Shown here: positions 1 through 4,970 of the stretch, in pieces
Layout: each line of letters starts with the position of its first letter
How positions within the stretch are numbered: the first letter of the stretch is position 1
Assembly: GCA_946184215.1 (NCBI GenBank)
Contig: CAMHER010000150.1
Location: 1-5,053 of the forward strand
Origin: an uncultured Clostridia bacterium
GTDB lineage: Bacteria > Bacillota > Clostridia > Oscillospirales > Oscillospiraceae
Reading direction: 5' to 3'
DNA: 5,053 nucleotides
Program-made: the position numbers and the translations under genes
Notes under the pieces: generated by a model
Database searches by the model: none
Told to the model about the DNA's origin: nothing
What the model saw: the letters and a program-made list of their open reading frames with translations, nothing else

Positions 1-522
1 GACAACTTCGGCATCATCGAAGGCCTCATGACCACCGTCCACGCCTCCACCGCCACCCAGGCGATCGTCGACGGCTTCCCCAAGAAGAAGGATCTTCGCG
101 GCGCCCGCTCCATCTACAACAACATCATCCCCTCCTCCACCGGCGCTGCCAAGGCTGTCGGCAAGGTCATCCCCGAGCTCAACGGCAAGCTCACCGGTAT
201 GTCCATGCGTATCCCGGCTCCGGACGTGTCTGTCGTCGACGTGACCTTCCGTCTTGAGAAGTCCGCCACCTACGATGAGATCTGCGCCGCCATGAAGGCC
301 GCCTCCGAAGGCCCGATGAAGGGTGTTCTCGAGTATGTGGACGACGAGGTCGTTTCCTCCGACTTCCGTACCGATCCTCACACCTCCATCTTCGACGCCA
401 AGGCCGGTATCGCCCTCAACGGCAACTTCGTCAAGCTCGTCGCCTGGTACGACAACGAGTGGGGCTTCTCCAACAAGATGCTCGACCTCGTTCGCCACAT
501 GGACAAGGTTCGCAAGGCCTGA
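1..522 (+). CDS. gap: Type I glyceraldehyde-3-phosphate dehydrogenase, C-terminal part (5' end outside window)
   Basis: This cytoplasmic glycolytic enzyme oxidises glyceraldehyde-3-phosphate with NAD+ and phosphate to 1,3-bisphosphoglycerate. The reading frame is open from base 1 to a TGA at 520-522, giving 173 residues, about half of the usual ~335. The fragment starts at DNFGIIEGLMTTVH, just after the catalytic Cys motif, so the Cys lies outside the window. The partner catalytic His is fragment residue 14 (TTVHASTATQ). NIIPSSTGAAKAVG (41-54), the Arg-containing MSMRIPAPDVSVVD segment (67-80) and the C-terminal WYDNEWGFSNK (149-159, with the nicotinamide-contacting Asn) are all canonical. 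The S-loop (about residues 24-40, DGFPKKKDLRGARSIY) departs from the common DGPSKKDWRGGR form. Codons end mostly in C, as in a highly expressed gene. A strong terminator follows 28 bp after the stop, so no gene downstream is co-transcribed. Identification is firm from motif recognition. Confidence 0.97.
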   Translation, partial: DNFGIIEGLMTTVHASTATQAIVDGFPKKKDLRGARSIYNNIIPSSTGAAKAVGKVIPELNGKLTGMSMRIPAPDVSVVDVTFRLEKSATYDEICAAMKAASEGPMKGVLEYVDDEVVSSDFRTDPHTSIFDAKAGIALNGNFVKLVAWYDNEWGFSNKMLDLVRHMDKVRKA

Positions 523-550
523 GCCTAAAACGGATAAAACCGAATCAAGC

Positions 551-590
551 AAAACCACCCCGTTCCACACGGAACGGGGCGGTTTTTATT
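551..590 (+). terminator. Intrinsic terminator of the GAPDH gene
   Basis: A 9-bp perfect stem (558-566 CCCCGTTCC with 571-579 GGAACGGGG) closes on an ACAC loop. After one A/C mismatch, six more pairs (551-556 with 581-586) extend it into the TTTTT run at 583-587. It lies 28 bp past the GAPDH stop codon, the expected place for the end of that mRNA. Confidence 0.93.
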
Positions 591-682
591 TGATATAATG
601 AACATCCCGGAACAACTGTCGAACATCTTTTAACATCTATGAAAATGATGGAGAGAAAACGTACATCTCTCCATCATCTTTT
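591..682 (+). ncRNA. Possible short RNA: extended -10 box followed by a terminator-like hairpin
   Basis: Right after the GAPDH terminator there is TGATATAAT (591-599), a perfect extended -10 element, but the -35 position (about 571-576, GGAACG) is poor. About 45 bases after the -10 element, a 12-bp perfect stem (645-656 with 666-677) with a 9-nt loop is followed by CTTTTG (678-683). A transcript starting near 606 would be about 75 nt. No open frame in it has a ribosome binding site. The hairpin could instead be a second GAPDH terminator, or an end point for opposite-strand transcription. This call is an inference. Confidence 0.25.
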
Positions 683-695
683 GCCATACCAGAAG

Positions 696-723
696 AAAAA
701 GGGCAAGGATATAGCCCCGCCCT
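696..723 (-). terminator. Intrinsic terminator of the 60-aa membrane protein gene
   Basis: Read on the minus strand, AGGGCGGGG (723-715) pairs with CCTTGCCCT (708-700) in a 9-bp stem that includes two G-U pairs. The loop is 6 nt, and TTTTT (700-696) follows directly. It lies about 30 bp past the stop codon of the minus-strand gene ending at 754. Confidence 0.75.
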
Positions 724-753
724 CGGTTTGACAATATGGCAAACTATGTTTCC

Positions 754-936
754 TTAATACCGTAAGACGTAATAAATGACATAAACCCAGCTGAGGAGTC
801 CGTGAAGGATCGCCCAGCCGACAGAATGCCACGCGGTGTAGCTGATCACCATTGCCAGCGCGCTTCCGAACGAAATGCCGGTTTTAACGGTTTTCTTGAC
901 GATCGTCTGATTCTTTTCCTGGTATTGTCCGCTCAT
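754..936 (-). CDS. Small two-helix membrane protein of unknown function, 60 aa
   Basis: I do not recognise a named family with certainty. The start is the ATG at 936-934. It is preceded by GGGAGGT (950-944) at 7-nt spacing and by a good promoter, which makes it far better than any longer reading frame. The stop is TAA at 756-754. Residues 1-18 are polar and Lys-rich (MSGQYQEKNQTIVKKTVK). Residues about 19-36 (TGISFGSALAMVISYTAW) and about 39-57 (VGWAILHGLLSWVYVIYYV) look like two membrane helices joined by a very short turn with His37 and Ser38. The aromatic- and Gly-rich pattern GFGSALAM...H.GWAILHG..SW.YVIYY resembles short conserved hypothetical proteins I associate with anaerobic Firmicutes and Bacteroidetes. 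This is recollection, not a search result. The gene has its own promoter and terminator, so it looks like a single-gene transcription unit. Confidence 0.8.
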   Translation of the reverse strand: MSGQYQEKNQTIVKKTVKTGISFGSALAMVISYTAWHSVGWAILHGLLSWVYVIYYVLRY

Positions 937-973
937 TTGATCGACCTCCCTGCAAAAAACGATTCGCGGAGAT

Positions 974-1002
974 ATTTTAGCACAATCAATCACCGCAGGC
1001 AA
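974..1002 (-). promoter_or_regulatory. Sigma-A type promoter of the 60-aa membrane protein gene
   Basis: On the minus strand, a -35 box TTGCCT (1002-997) and a -10 box TAAAAT (979-974) are separated by exactly 17 bp. A TGn motif (TGC) stands just before the -10 box. Transcription would start near 967 and give a leader of about 30 nt containing the GGGAGGT ribosome binding site. Confidence 0.7.
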
Positions 1003-1068
1003 CAACCCGCTTATCGCGCCAGAAGCCCGACAGATTGATGCGCCCATCGCACAGCCTCGCGAACAGGA

Positions 1069-1851
1069 TTACTTTTTTCGGAGAATATCCAGCGTATGAT
1101 GAGAGGCCCCGATCAGATCCTGCCGCTCACAGATCGCGAAATGATACGCTATCCACTTGCCGAAGGTTTCGTCATCCATCGCGTCGATAAGTTCCCGCCT
1201 GTAATTCGTCGCTCCGTCCGCGGCGATCAGCTTGATCCGTTCGACAGGAAGCTCCGCATCCAGGGAAGCAATATCCTCTGTCCGTACCAATTCAAATACT
1301 TCTTTCGGCTCGCTGATACAATGCCAGTCCGGCGTGATCATATCGAGCTCCATCAATTCACGCAGACGGTTCTGACCGAACACGTACTGTATCACCGTCG
1401 GTTCGTTCATACAGTAGGCTACCAGTATATAACCGCCGGGCTTCGTAACGCGAACGGCTTCGCCAAGGGCTTTGAGCTTATCTTCCCGCGTGTAAAGGTG
1501 ATACATCGGCCCCAGCAGCATCGTCACGGAGAAAGAAGCGTCCGCAAACGCGGACAGATCCAGGGCGTTCCCCTGCATGGCGGTGATAGGTTCGGAACCG
1601 TCGAGCTTGGCTTTCAGCTGTTCCAGATTGTGAGCGACCATCTCCACCGCGGTTACACGGTATCCCTGCCTGGCCAATGTGACGCTGTATCGTCCCGTTC
1701 CCGCTCCGACCTCCAGAATTGTCGGTTCGGGAAGCTCGGACAGACACGCCTGGATATATTTCATGGTAGTAAGGTATTCGACCTTGCCGTGAGGGGAAAG
1801 AAGACGCCCTTCTTCGTCATATTGGTTGTAGTAATCCTCCAGATAGCTCAT
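1069..1851 (-). CDS. Class I SAM-dependent methyltransferase, substrate unknown, 260 aa
   Basis: This is a soluble Rossmann-fold enzyme that transfers a methyl group from S-adenosylmethionine to an unidentified acceptor. Motif I, ILEVGAGTGRYS (residues 45-56), is the glycine-rich SAM-binding loop. The acidic Glu70 at the end of strand 2 (VTAVE) would hold the ribose. GNALDLSAF (94-102) fits the adenine-contacting region, LLGPMYHL (112-119) is the strand-4 motif, and RVTKPGGYILVAY (134-146) is the usual post-motif turn. The C-terminal third (about 150-260) is variable and probably sets the substrate. The start chosen is ATG at 1851-1849, with GGGAG (1865-1861) nine bases upstream. A 21-codon longer form would start from TTG inside the likely -35 box, so it is less likely. 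The gene has its own promoter. No clear terminator is visible between its stop and the next minus-strand gene, so readthrough into that gene is possible. Confidence 0.9.
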   Translation of the reverse strand: MSYLEDYYNQYDEEGRLLSPHGKVEYLTTMKYIQACLSELPEPTILEVGAGTGRYSVTLARQGYRVTAVEMVAHNLEQLKAKLDGSEPITAMQGNALDLSAFADASFSVTMLLGPMYHLYTREDKLKALGEAVRVTKPGGYILVAYCMNEPTVIQYVFGQNRLRELMELDMITPDWHCISEPKEVFELVRTEDIASLDAELPVERIKLIAADGATNYRRELIDAMDDETFGKWIAYHFAICERQDLIGASHHTLDILRKK

Positions 1852-1889
1852 TTTTTTCAGCTCCCGTCCGAATCCTGATTCATGAAGGT

Positions 1890-1918
1890 ATCTTAACACG
1901 AACCGATGCCGCAATCAA
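1890..1918 (-). promoter_or_regulatory. Sigma-A type promoter of the methyltransferase gene
   Basis: On the minus strand, a -35 box TTGATT (1918-1913) and a -10 box TAAGAT (1895-1890) are separated by 17 bp. Both boxes differ from consensus, so it is a moderate promoter. It lies in the 88-bp gap after the VanZ-like gene, which supports separate transcription of the methyltransferase. Confidence 0.5.
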
Positions 1919-1939
1919 TTGCCGATCGCGGCGTTTTCG

Positions 1940-2392
1940 TCAAACAGGCAAGTCCTCTTCGGCCCGGCGGGAAGCAGAGGACAGACCGAGCCGGCCGCGT
2001 CTGCGGCGGACAAGGCCCGCCAGGGCGCGGACGATCAGCCGGAACAGCGCGAACACCGCGAAAAAGGCCAGAAAGCCCACGACGCCGAAGGCGATATCGG
2101 CAAATTCCAGCGTGCCGGTATGCGTCACGTGCTGGCCGATCTCGATGGAAAAGGTGATGACGACGATCAGCGTCAGAACGTAAAACCACGACACGACGAT
2201 CTCGTGCCCGCGGCGGATCAGCGAGAGAAAAAGCGGATGGATCAAAAAGAACAGCAGCATCCCGAAGGCGCCGATGACCAGAAAATGCAGGTCCTTGTCG
2301 GTCAGAATGCCGGGAAAACGATCGTTGATGTGCAGGATCTGATCGTGCAGCAGCGCGATCAGCCCGACGATCCGGTAAAGAGCAGCTTTCAT
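1940..2392 (-). CDS. VanZ-like integral membrane protein, 150 aa
   Basis: The start at ATG 2392-2390 has AGGAGG (2406-2401) eight bases upstream and a perfect -10 box just beyond, so longer frames can be set aside. Three strong membrane helices are visible at about residues 36-58, 66-85 and 98-118. The N-terminus (about 1-20) is also hydrophobic and may form a fourth helix or an in-plane one. DKDLHF (32-37), the EIGQ motif (84-87) and the later ADIAFGVVGF (98-107) match the spacing of the VanZ family pattern (DK..HF, E..Q, D...N..G), though the usual Asn is absent. VanZ itself gives low-level teicoplanin resistance, but most relatives have no known role. No other glycopeptide-resistance gene is nearby, so resistance should not be inferred. 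The tail (127-150) is Arg-rich and then acidic, probably cytoplasmic. No clear terminator follows. Confidence 0.75.
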   Translation of the reverse strand: MKAALYRIVGLIALLHDQILHINDRFPGILTDKDLHFLVIGAFGMLLFFLIHPLFLSLIRRGHEIVVSWFYVLTLIVVITFSIEIGQHVTHTGTLEFADIAFGVVGFLAFFAVFALFRLIVRALAGLVRRRRGRLGLSSASRRAEEDLPV

Positions 2393-2417
2393 GGCGGTAT
2401 CCTCCTGATATGAGGGT

Positions 2418-2446
2418 ATTATAAACAGGAGAAAACCGACGGACAA
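2418..2446 (-). promoter_or_regulatory. Sigma-A promoter of the VanZ-like gene
   Basis: On the minus strand, a -35 box TTGTCC (2446-2441) and a perfect -10 box TATAAT (2423-2418) are 17 bp apart. The predicted leader is short, about 20 nt, and contains the AGGAGG site. Confidence 0.8.
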
Positions 2447-2572
2447 GTTAACATTTATTAAATTTCTCCCCGCGGCGCCCGAGGGGGCGGCGGGAAGCTC
2501 GCATACGGGGAGGCGTACGCATTTTTGTGCGAAACAACGAGAAAAAATCGTCAGAAAATTCACGCTTTGCTC
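2447..2572. other. Divergent intergenic spacer with two GC-rich stem-loops
   Basis: This stretch separates the VanZ-like promoter from the enolase promoter. It opens with an AT-rich run (2447-2467), then has a GC-rich hairpin: 2469-2473 and 2476-2480 pair with 2485-2494 across a 2-nt bulge, with loop GAGG. A second hairpin follows: GCATACG (2501-2507) with CGTACGC (2514-2520), one mismatch, then ATTTTTG. No reading frame with a ribosome binding site was found on either strand. Function is unknown. Confidence 0.5.
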
Positions 2573-2601
2573 TTTCTTTTTCTGCGGTGATAGGGTATAA
2601 T
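2573..2601 (+). promoter_or_regulatory. Promoter of the enolase gene
   Basis: A perfect -10 box TATAAT (2596-2601) lies 42 bp before the start codon. The matching -35 region at 17-bp spacing (2573-2578, TTTCTT) is a poor fit to TTGACA. For a gene expected to be highly expressed, this suggests help from the upstream T-rich stretch or an activator. That last point is an inference. Confidence 0.65.
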
Positions 2602-2643
2602 CCTTCCAGATACCCAGAATCTATTTAGGAGGACACAATACCT

Positions 2644-3945
2644 ATGAAACAATATCTTGAAATCGTCGACGTTATGGCGCGCGAGATCCTTGACTCCCGC
2701 GGCAACCCCACGGTCGAGGTCGAGGTCACGCTCGATGACGGCACCATCGGCCGTGCGGCCGTTCCCTCCGGCGCTTCCACCGGCATCCACGAGGCCTGCG
2801 AGCTGCGCGACGGTGACAAGTCCCGCTACGGCGGCAAGGGCGTCACGATGGCTGTCGAAAACGTCAACGGCGAGATCGCCGAGGCCATGGTCGGCCTGAA
2901 CGTGCTCGATCAGGTCTCCATCGACAAGATGCTCTGCGAGCTCGACGGTACCCCCAACAAGACCCGCCTGGGCGCCAACGCCATTCTCGGCGTCTCCCTC
3001 GCCTGCGCCAAGGCCGCGGCCGAGGCTTCCGGCCTGAGCCTGTACAACTACATCGGCGGCGCCAATGCCAAGACCCTGCCGGTCCCGATGATGAACATCC
3101 TCAACGGCGGCGCCCACGCCTCCAACAGCGTTGACATTCAGGAATTCATGATTATGCCCGTCGGCGCGAAGAGCTTTAAGGAAGCGCTCCGCAACTGCGC
3201 CGAGGTCTTCCATCAGCTCAAGAAGACCCTGAAGGAAAACGGCACGCCCGCCGCCGGCGTCGGCGACGAGGGCGGCTACGCTCCCGACCTGGCTGCTGAC
3301 GAGGACGCTCTCAAGGTCATCGTCAAGGCCATTGAAGAGGCCGGCTTCAAGCCAGGCGAGGACTTCATGATCGCCATGGACGCCGCTGTCTCCGATTGGT
3401 TCGACAAGGAAGACGGCAAGTACCACCTGCCCAAGCGCGGCACCGTCATGACCAGCGACGAGATGATCGACATGTGGGAAGACTTCTGCAACAAGTACCC
3501 CATCATCTCCATCGAAGACGGCCTGGGCGAGGATGACTGGGAAGGCTGGGTCCGTCTGACCAAGCGTCTCGGCAAACGCATCCAGCTCGTCGGCGACGAC
3601 CTGTTCGTCACCAACGCCTCCCGCGTGAAGAAGGGCATTGAGCTCGGCGCCGCGAACGCTGTTCTTATTAAGGTCAACCAGATCGGCACCCTGACCGAGA
3701 CCCTCGACGCCATCCAGACCGCCAACCGCGCCGGCTACACCGCCATCGTCTCCCACCGCTCCGGCGAGACCGAGGACACCACCCTGGCCGACCTGGCCGT
3801 GGCTGTCAACGCCGGACAGATCAAGACCGGCGCTCCGTCCCGCAGCGACCGTGTTGCCAAGTACAACCAGCTGCTCCGCATCGAGGAGGAGCTCTTCGAC
3901 GCCGCCCAGTACCCCGGCCGCGAGGCTTTCTTCAACATCAAGTAA
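2644..3945 (+). CDS. eno: Enolase (phosphopyruvate hydratase), 433 aa, complete
   Basis: This enzyme dehydrates 2-phosphoglycerate to phosphoenolpyruvate in glycolysis and works in reverse in gluconeogenesis. It is cytoplasmic and Mg2+-dependent. The length fits the family (~430). The N-terminal domain has ILDSRGNPTVEVEV (15-28) and the mobile loop SGASTG (42-47). The barrel domain carries His158 (GGAHA), Glu167 (QEF) and the general acid Glu209 (GDEGG). Metal ligands are Asp246 (AMDAA), Glu291 (SIEDGL) and Asp318 (GDD). The catalytic base is Lys343 in the signature LIKVNQIGTLTET (341-353), with SHRSGET (370-376) and Lys394 (GQIKTGA) also in the active site. No key residue is missing. The start ATG has AGGAGG (2627-2632) at 11-nt spacing, slightly long. 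Codon use is strongly C-ending, like GAPDH. It is a single-gene unit between its own promoter and a strong terminator. Confidence 0.99.
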   Translation: MKQYLEIVDVMAREILDSRGNPTVEVEVTLDDGTIGRAAVPSGASTGIHEACELRDGDKSRYGGKGVTMAVENVNGEIAEAMVGLNVLDQVSIDKMLCELDGTPNKTRLGANAILGVSLACAKAAAEASGLSLYNYIGGANAKTLPVPMMNILNGGAHASNSVDIQEFMIMPVGAKSFKEALRNCAEVFHQLKKTLKENGTPAAGVGDEGGYAPDLAADEDALKVIVKAIEEAGFKPGEDFMIAMDAAVSDWFDKEDGKYHLPKRGTVMTSDEMIDMWEDFCNKYPIISIEDGLGEDDWEGWVRLTKRLGKRIQLVGDDLFVTNASRVKKGIELGAANAVLIKVNQIGTLTETLDAIQTANRAGYTAIVSHRSGETEDTTLADLAVAVNAGQIKTGAPSRSDRVAKYNQLLRIEEELFDAAQYPGREAFFNIK

Positions 3946-3961
3946 AAAACAGCTTTTGCCG

Positions 3962-3995
3962 CAAGGGCGCCGCTTCGGCGCCCTTGTTTTTTTTT
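3962..3995 (+). terminator. Strong intrinsic terminator of the enolase gene
   Basis: A perfect 10-bp stem (CAAGGGCGCC 3962-3971 with GGCGCCCTTG 3977-3986) closes on a 5-nt GCTTC loop. Nine T residues (3987-3995) follow without a gap. It starts 17 bp after the enolase stop codon. Confidence 0.97.
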
Positions 3996-4004
3996 CAAAG
4001 CGCT

Positions 4005-4034
4005 GTATATTCCCGCTGCCTTTGGTCAAGAATA
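4005..4034 (+). promoter_or_regulatory. Sigma-F-like (forespore) promoter candidate before the M23 gene
   Basis: GTATA (4005-4009) matches the Bacillus sigma-F -35 consensus GYWTA as I recall it. After 15 bp, GTCAAGAATA (4025-4034) matches the -10 consensus GGNNANAHTR at all fixed positions except the second G. Transcription would start near 4041, giving a 30-nt leader with the ribosome binding site. A competing sigma-A reading is TTGTTT (3984-3989), 16 bp, TATATT (4006-4011), but its -35 box lies within the enolase terminator and is weak. Confidence 0.4.
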
Positions 4035-4070
4035 GCACTGCAGACAATTCTTGCAAACGGAGGTAGTTTT

Positions 4071-4799
4071 ATGAACAGCAGCAGCTCCGACAGAAAGTCG
4101 GAGGGATTTTTCACGGGGAAGGGCTTCTACATAGTCCTTTTCCTGTGTGCCGCGGTCATCGGCGTTTCCGCCTGGGTGATGGCGACAGGAAATGAGGCTA
4201 TGAATCAGTCCGAGCTTACAGAAGTCATGGGCGGCAGCCACCGCGTGGAAACGGTGATCGCACCCGCCCCGGAAAACAGCGGCCGCATCGACGAGACCGA
4301 ACTGGCTCCGCCCGAGATCCGCAGCGAAGAGCCGGCCGAGCCTGTGGTCGAGGCCCCGGCCGAACCGGCGAGCACCGCGGTGAGCGCGCCTGCGGTCTAC
4401 GTCTGGCCGGTACTGGGAGAGGTGGCAAGAGAATACAGCGTCGCCGCGCTGCACTATGACGAGACCATGCGCGACTGGCGTACGCACCGCGGCATCGACA
4501 TTGCCTGTGAAAGCGGCGCCAAGGTGCTGGCTGCACGCGGCGGCAAGGTGGAAAGCGTGGTGAGCGACGGTCTCTACGGCACCATGGTCACCATCGACCA
4601 CGGCGACGGTATGCGCAGCGTGTATGCCAACCTCTCCCCGGAAACGGCGGTCAAAGCGGGCGAATGGGTCGACGCGGGTGTCCTGCTGGGCACGGTCGGC
4701 ACCAGTGCGCTCTGCGAGGTCGCTCAGGCCAGTCATCTGCATTTTGAACTGCGTCTGAACGGCGCCTGTGTTGATCCCACGGTTTATCTCTCCGCCTGA
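4071..4799 (+). CDS. Membrane-anchored SpoIIQ-like LytM/M23 family protein, 242 aa
   Basis: The start is ATG 4071 with GGAGGT (4059-4064) six bases upstream. A 29-codon upstream extension begins inside the enolase terminator and is rejected. Residues 1-17 are polar and 18-40 (GFYIVLFLCAAVIGVSAWV onward) form one membrane helix, with the rest outside the cytoplasmic membrane. Residues about 60-108 are a Pro/Glu/Ala-rich linker, and 110-242 form the LytM/M23 domain. Zinc ligands are His139 and Asp143 (HRGID) and the second His of HLH (222-224). The usual YxHL catalytic His is replaced by Asn187 (YANL), so peptidoglycan cleavage may be weak or absent. The order helix, linker, YSVAALHYDETMRDWRTHRGID and degenerate M23 resembles clostridial SpoIIQ-type proteins. 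SpoIIQ partners SpoIIIAH across the engulfing septum during sporulation. That role is inferred from family resemblance and the upstream sigma-F-like sequence; a general M23 cell-wall protein is the alternative. Confidence 0.88.
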   Translation: MNSSSSDRKSEGFFTGKGFYIVLFLCAAVIGVSAWVMATGNEAMNQSELTEVMGGSHRVETVIAPAPENSGRIDETELAPPEIRSEEPAEPVVEAPAEPASTAVSAPAVYVWPVLGEVAREYSVAALHYDETMRDWRTHRGIDIACESGAKVLAARGGKVESVVSDGLYGTMVTIDHGDGMRSVYANLSPETAVKAGEWVDAGVLLGTVGTSALCEVAQASHLHFELRLNGACVDPTVYLSA

Positions 4800-4811
4800 T
4801 GGCGGGGAGAT
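4786..4811 (+). repeat. Stem-loop across the M23 stop codon
   Basis: ATCTCTCCGCC (4786-4796) pairs with GGCGGGGAGAT (4801-4811) in 11 bp, including one T-G pair. The TGAT loop contains the stop codon. There is no T-tract after it (GAAAAATC follows), so it is not a standard terminator. It may protect the mRNA 3' end, or act as a weak terminator before the tRNA promoter. Confidence 0.6.
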
Positions 4812-4840
4812 GAAAAATCTTCACGAGACGAAAAAAATTG

Positions 4841-4869
4841 TTGACAACGGGCGTGCCGTCTGATAAAAT
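4841..4869 (+). promoter_or_regulatory. Strong sigma-A promoter of the tRNA genes
   Basis: A perfect -35 box TTGACA (4841-4846) and a -10 box TAAAAT (4864-4869) are 17 bp apart, with TGA giving an extended -10. Transcription would start near 4876, about 18 nt before mature tRNA-Met. A GC-rich stretch sits within the spacer. Confidence 0.9.
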
Positions 4870-4893
4870 CTCTATGCTGTTTGGAAAGCATAT

Positions 4894-4970
4894 GGCGGCA
4901 TAGCTCAGTTGGCCAGAGCATTCGGTTCATACCCGAAGTGTCCCCGGTTCGAATCCAGGTGCCGCTACCA
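4894..4970 (+). tRNA. tRNA-Met (anticodon CAT), elongator type
   Basis: This full cloverleaf has an encoded CCA. The acceptor is 4894-4900 with 4960-4966, the D stem GCTC/GAGC (4903-4906 with 4916-4919), and the anticodon stem TTCGG/CCGAA (4921-4925 with 4933-4937) around TTCATAC, anticodon 4928-4930. The T loop is TTCGAAT (4948-4954). The anticodon stem lacks the three G-C pairs of initiator tRNA, and the first pair is G-T rather than C/A, so it is the elongator. The anticodon arm also argues against tRNA-Ile2 with the same CAT. The T stem has a C/A mismatch at its middle pair (4945 with 4957). Confidence 0.95.

Noticed and set aside
598..633. Plus-strand 11-codon frame (MNIPEQLSNIF)
   Set aside because: The ATG overlaps the -10 element and no ribosome binding site precedes it.
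639..731. Plus-strand frame of 30 codons (starting MKMMERKRTS) in the spacer after GAPDH
   Set aside because: It has no ribosome binding site, and the frame is made of hairpin and terminator sequence.
1096..1878. Plus-strand frame of 260 codons opposite the methyltransferase
   Set aside because: The minus-strand frame has clear SAM-binding motifs, a ribosome binding site and a promoter; the plus frame has no recognisable domain.
1908..1932. Imperfect inverted repeat GCCGC/GCGGC between the VanZ-like and methyltransferase genes
   Set aside because: On the minus strand it lacks a T-tract, so it is not a convincing terminator; the stem is interrupted and it overlaps the methyltransferase -35 box. 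It could be an operator, but the sequence alone does not support that.
1940..2392. Glycopeptide resistance from the VanZ-like protein
   Set aside because: Most VanZ-family members are not resistance genes, the match is only to the general motif spacing, and no vanHAX-type genes are present.
2560..4056. Long open frame of 498 codons on the minus strand across the enolase gene
   Set aside because: It is an antisense shadow of a highly conserved gene with C-ending codons, its product is low-complexity (Gly/Val/Asp/Leu), and it runs through the enolase terminator with no ribosome binding site.
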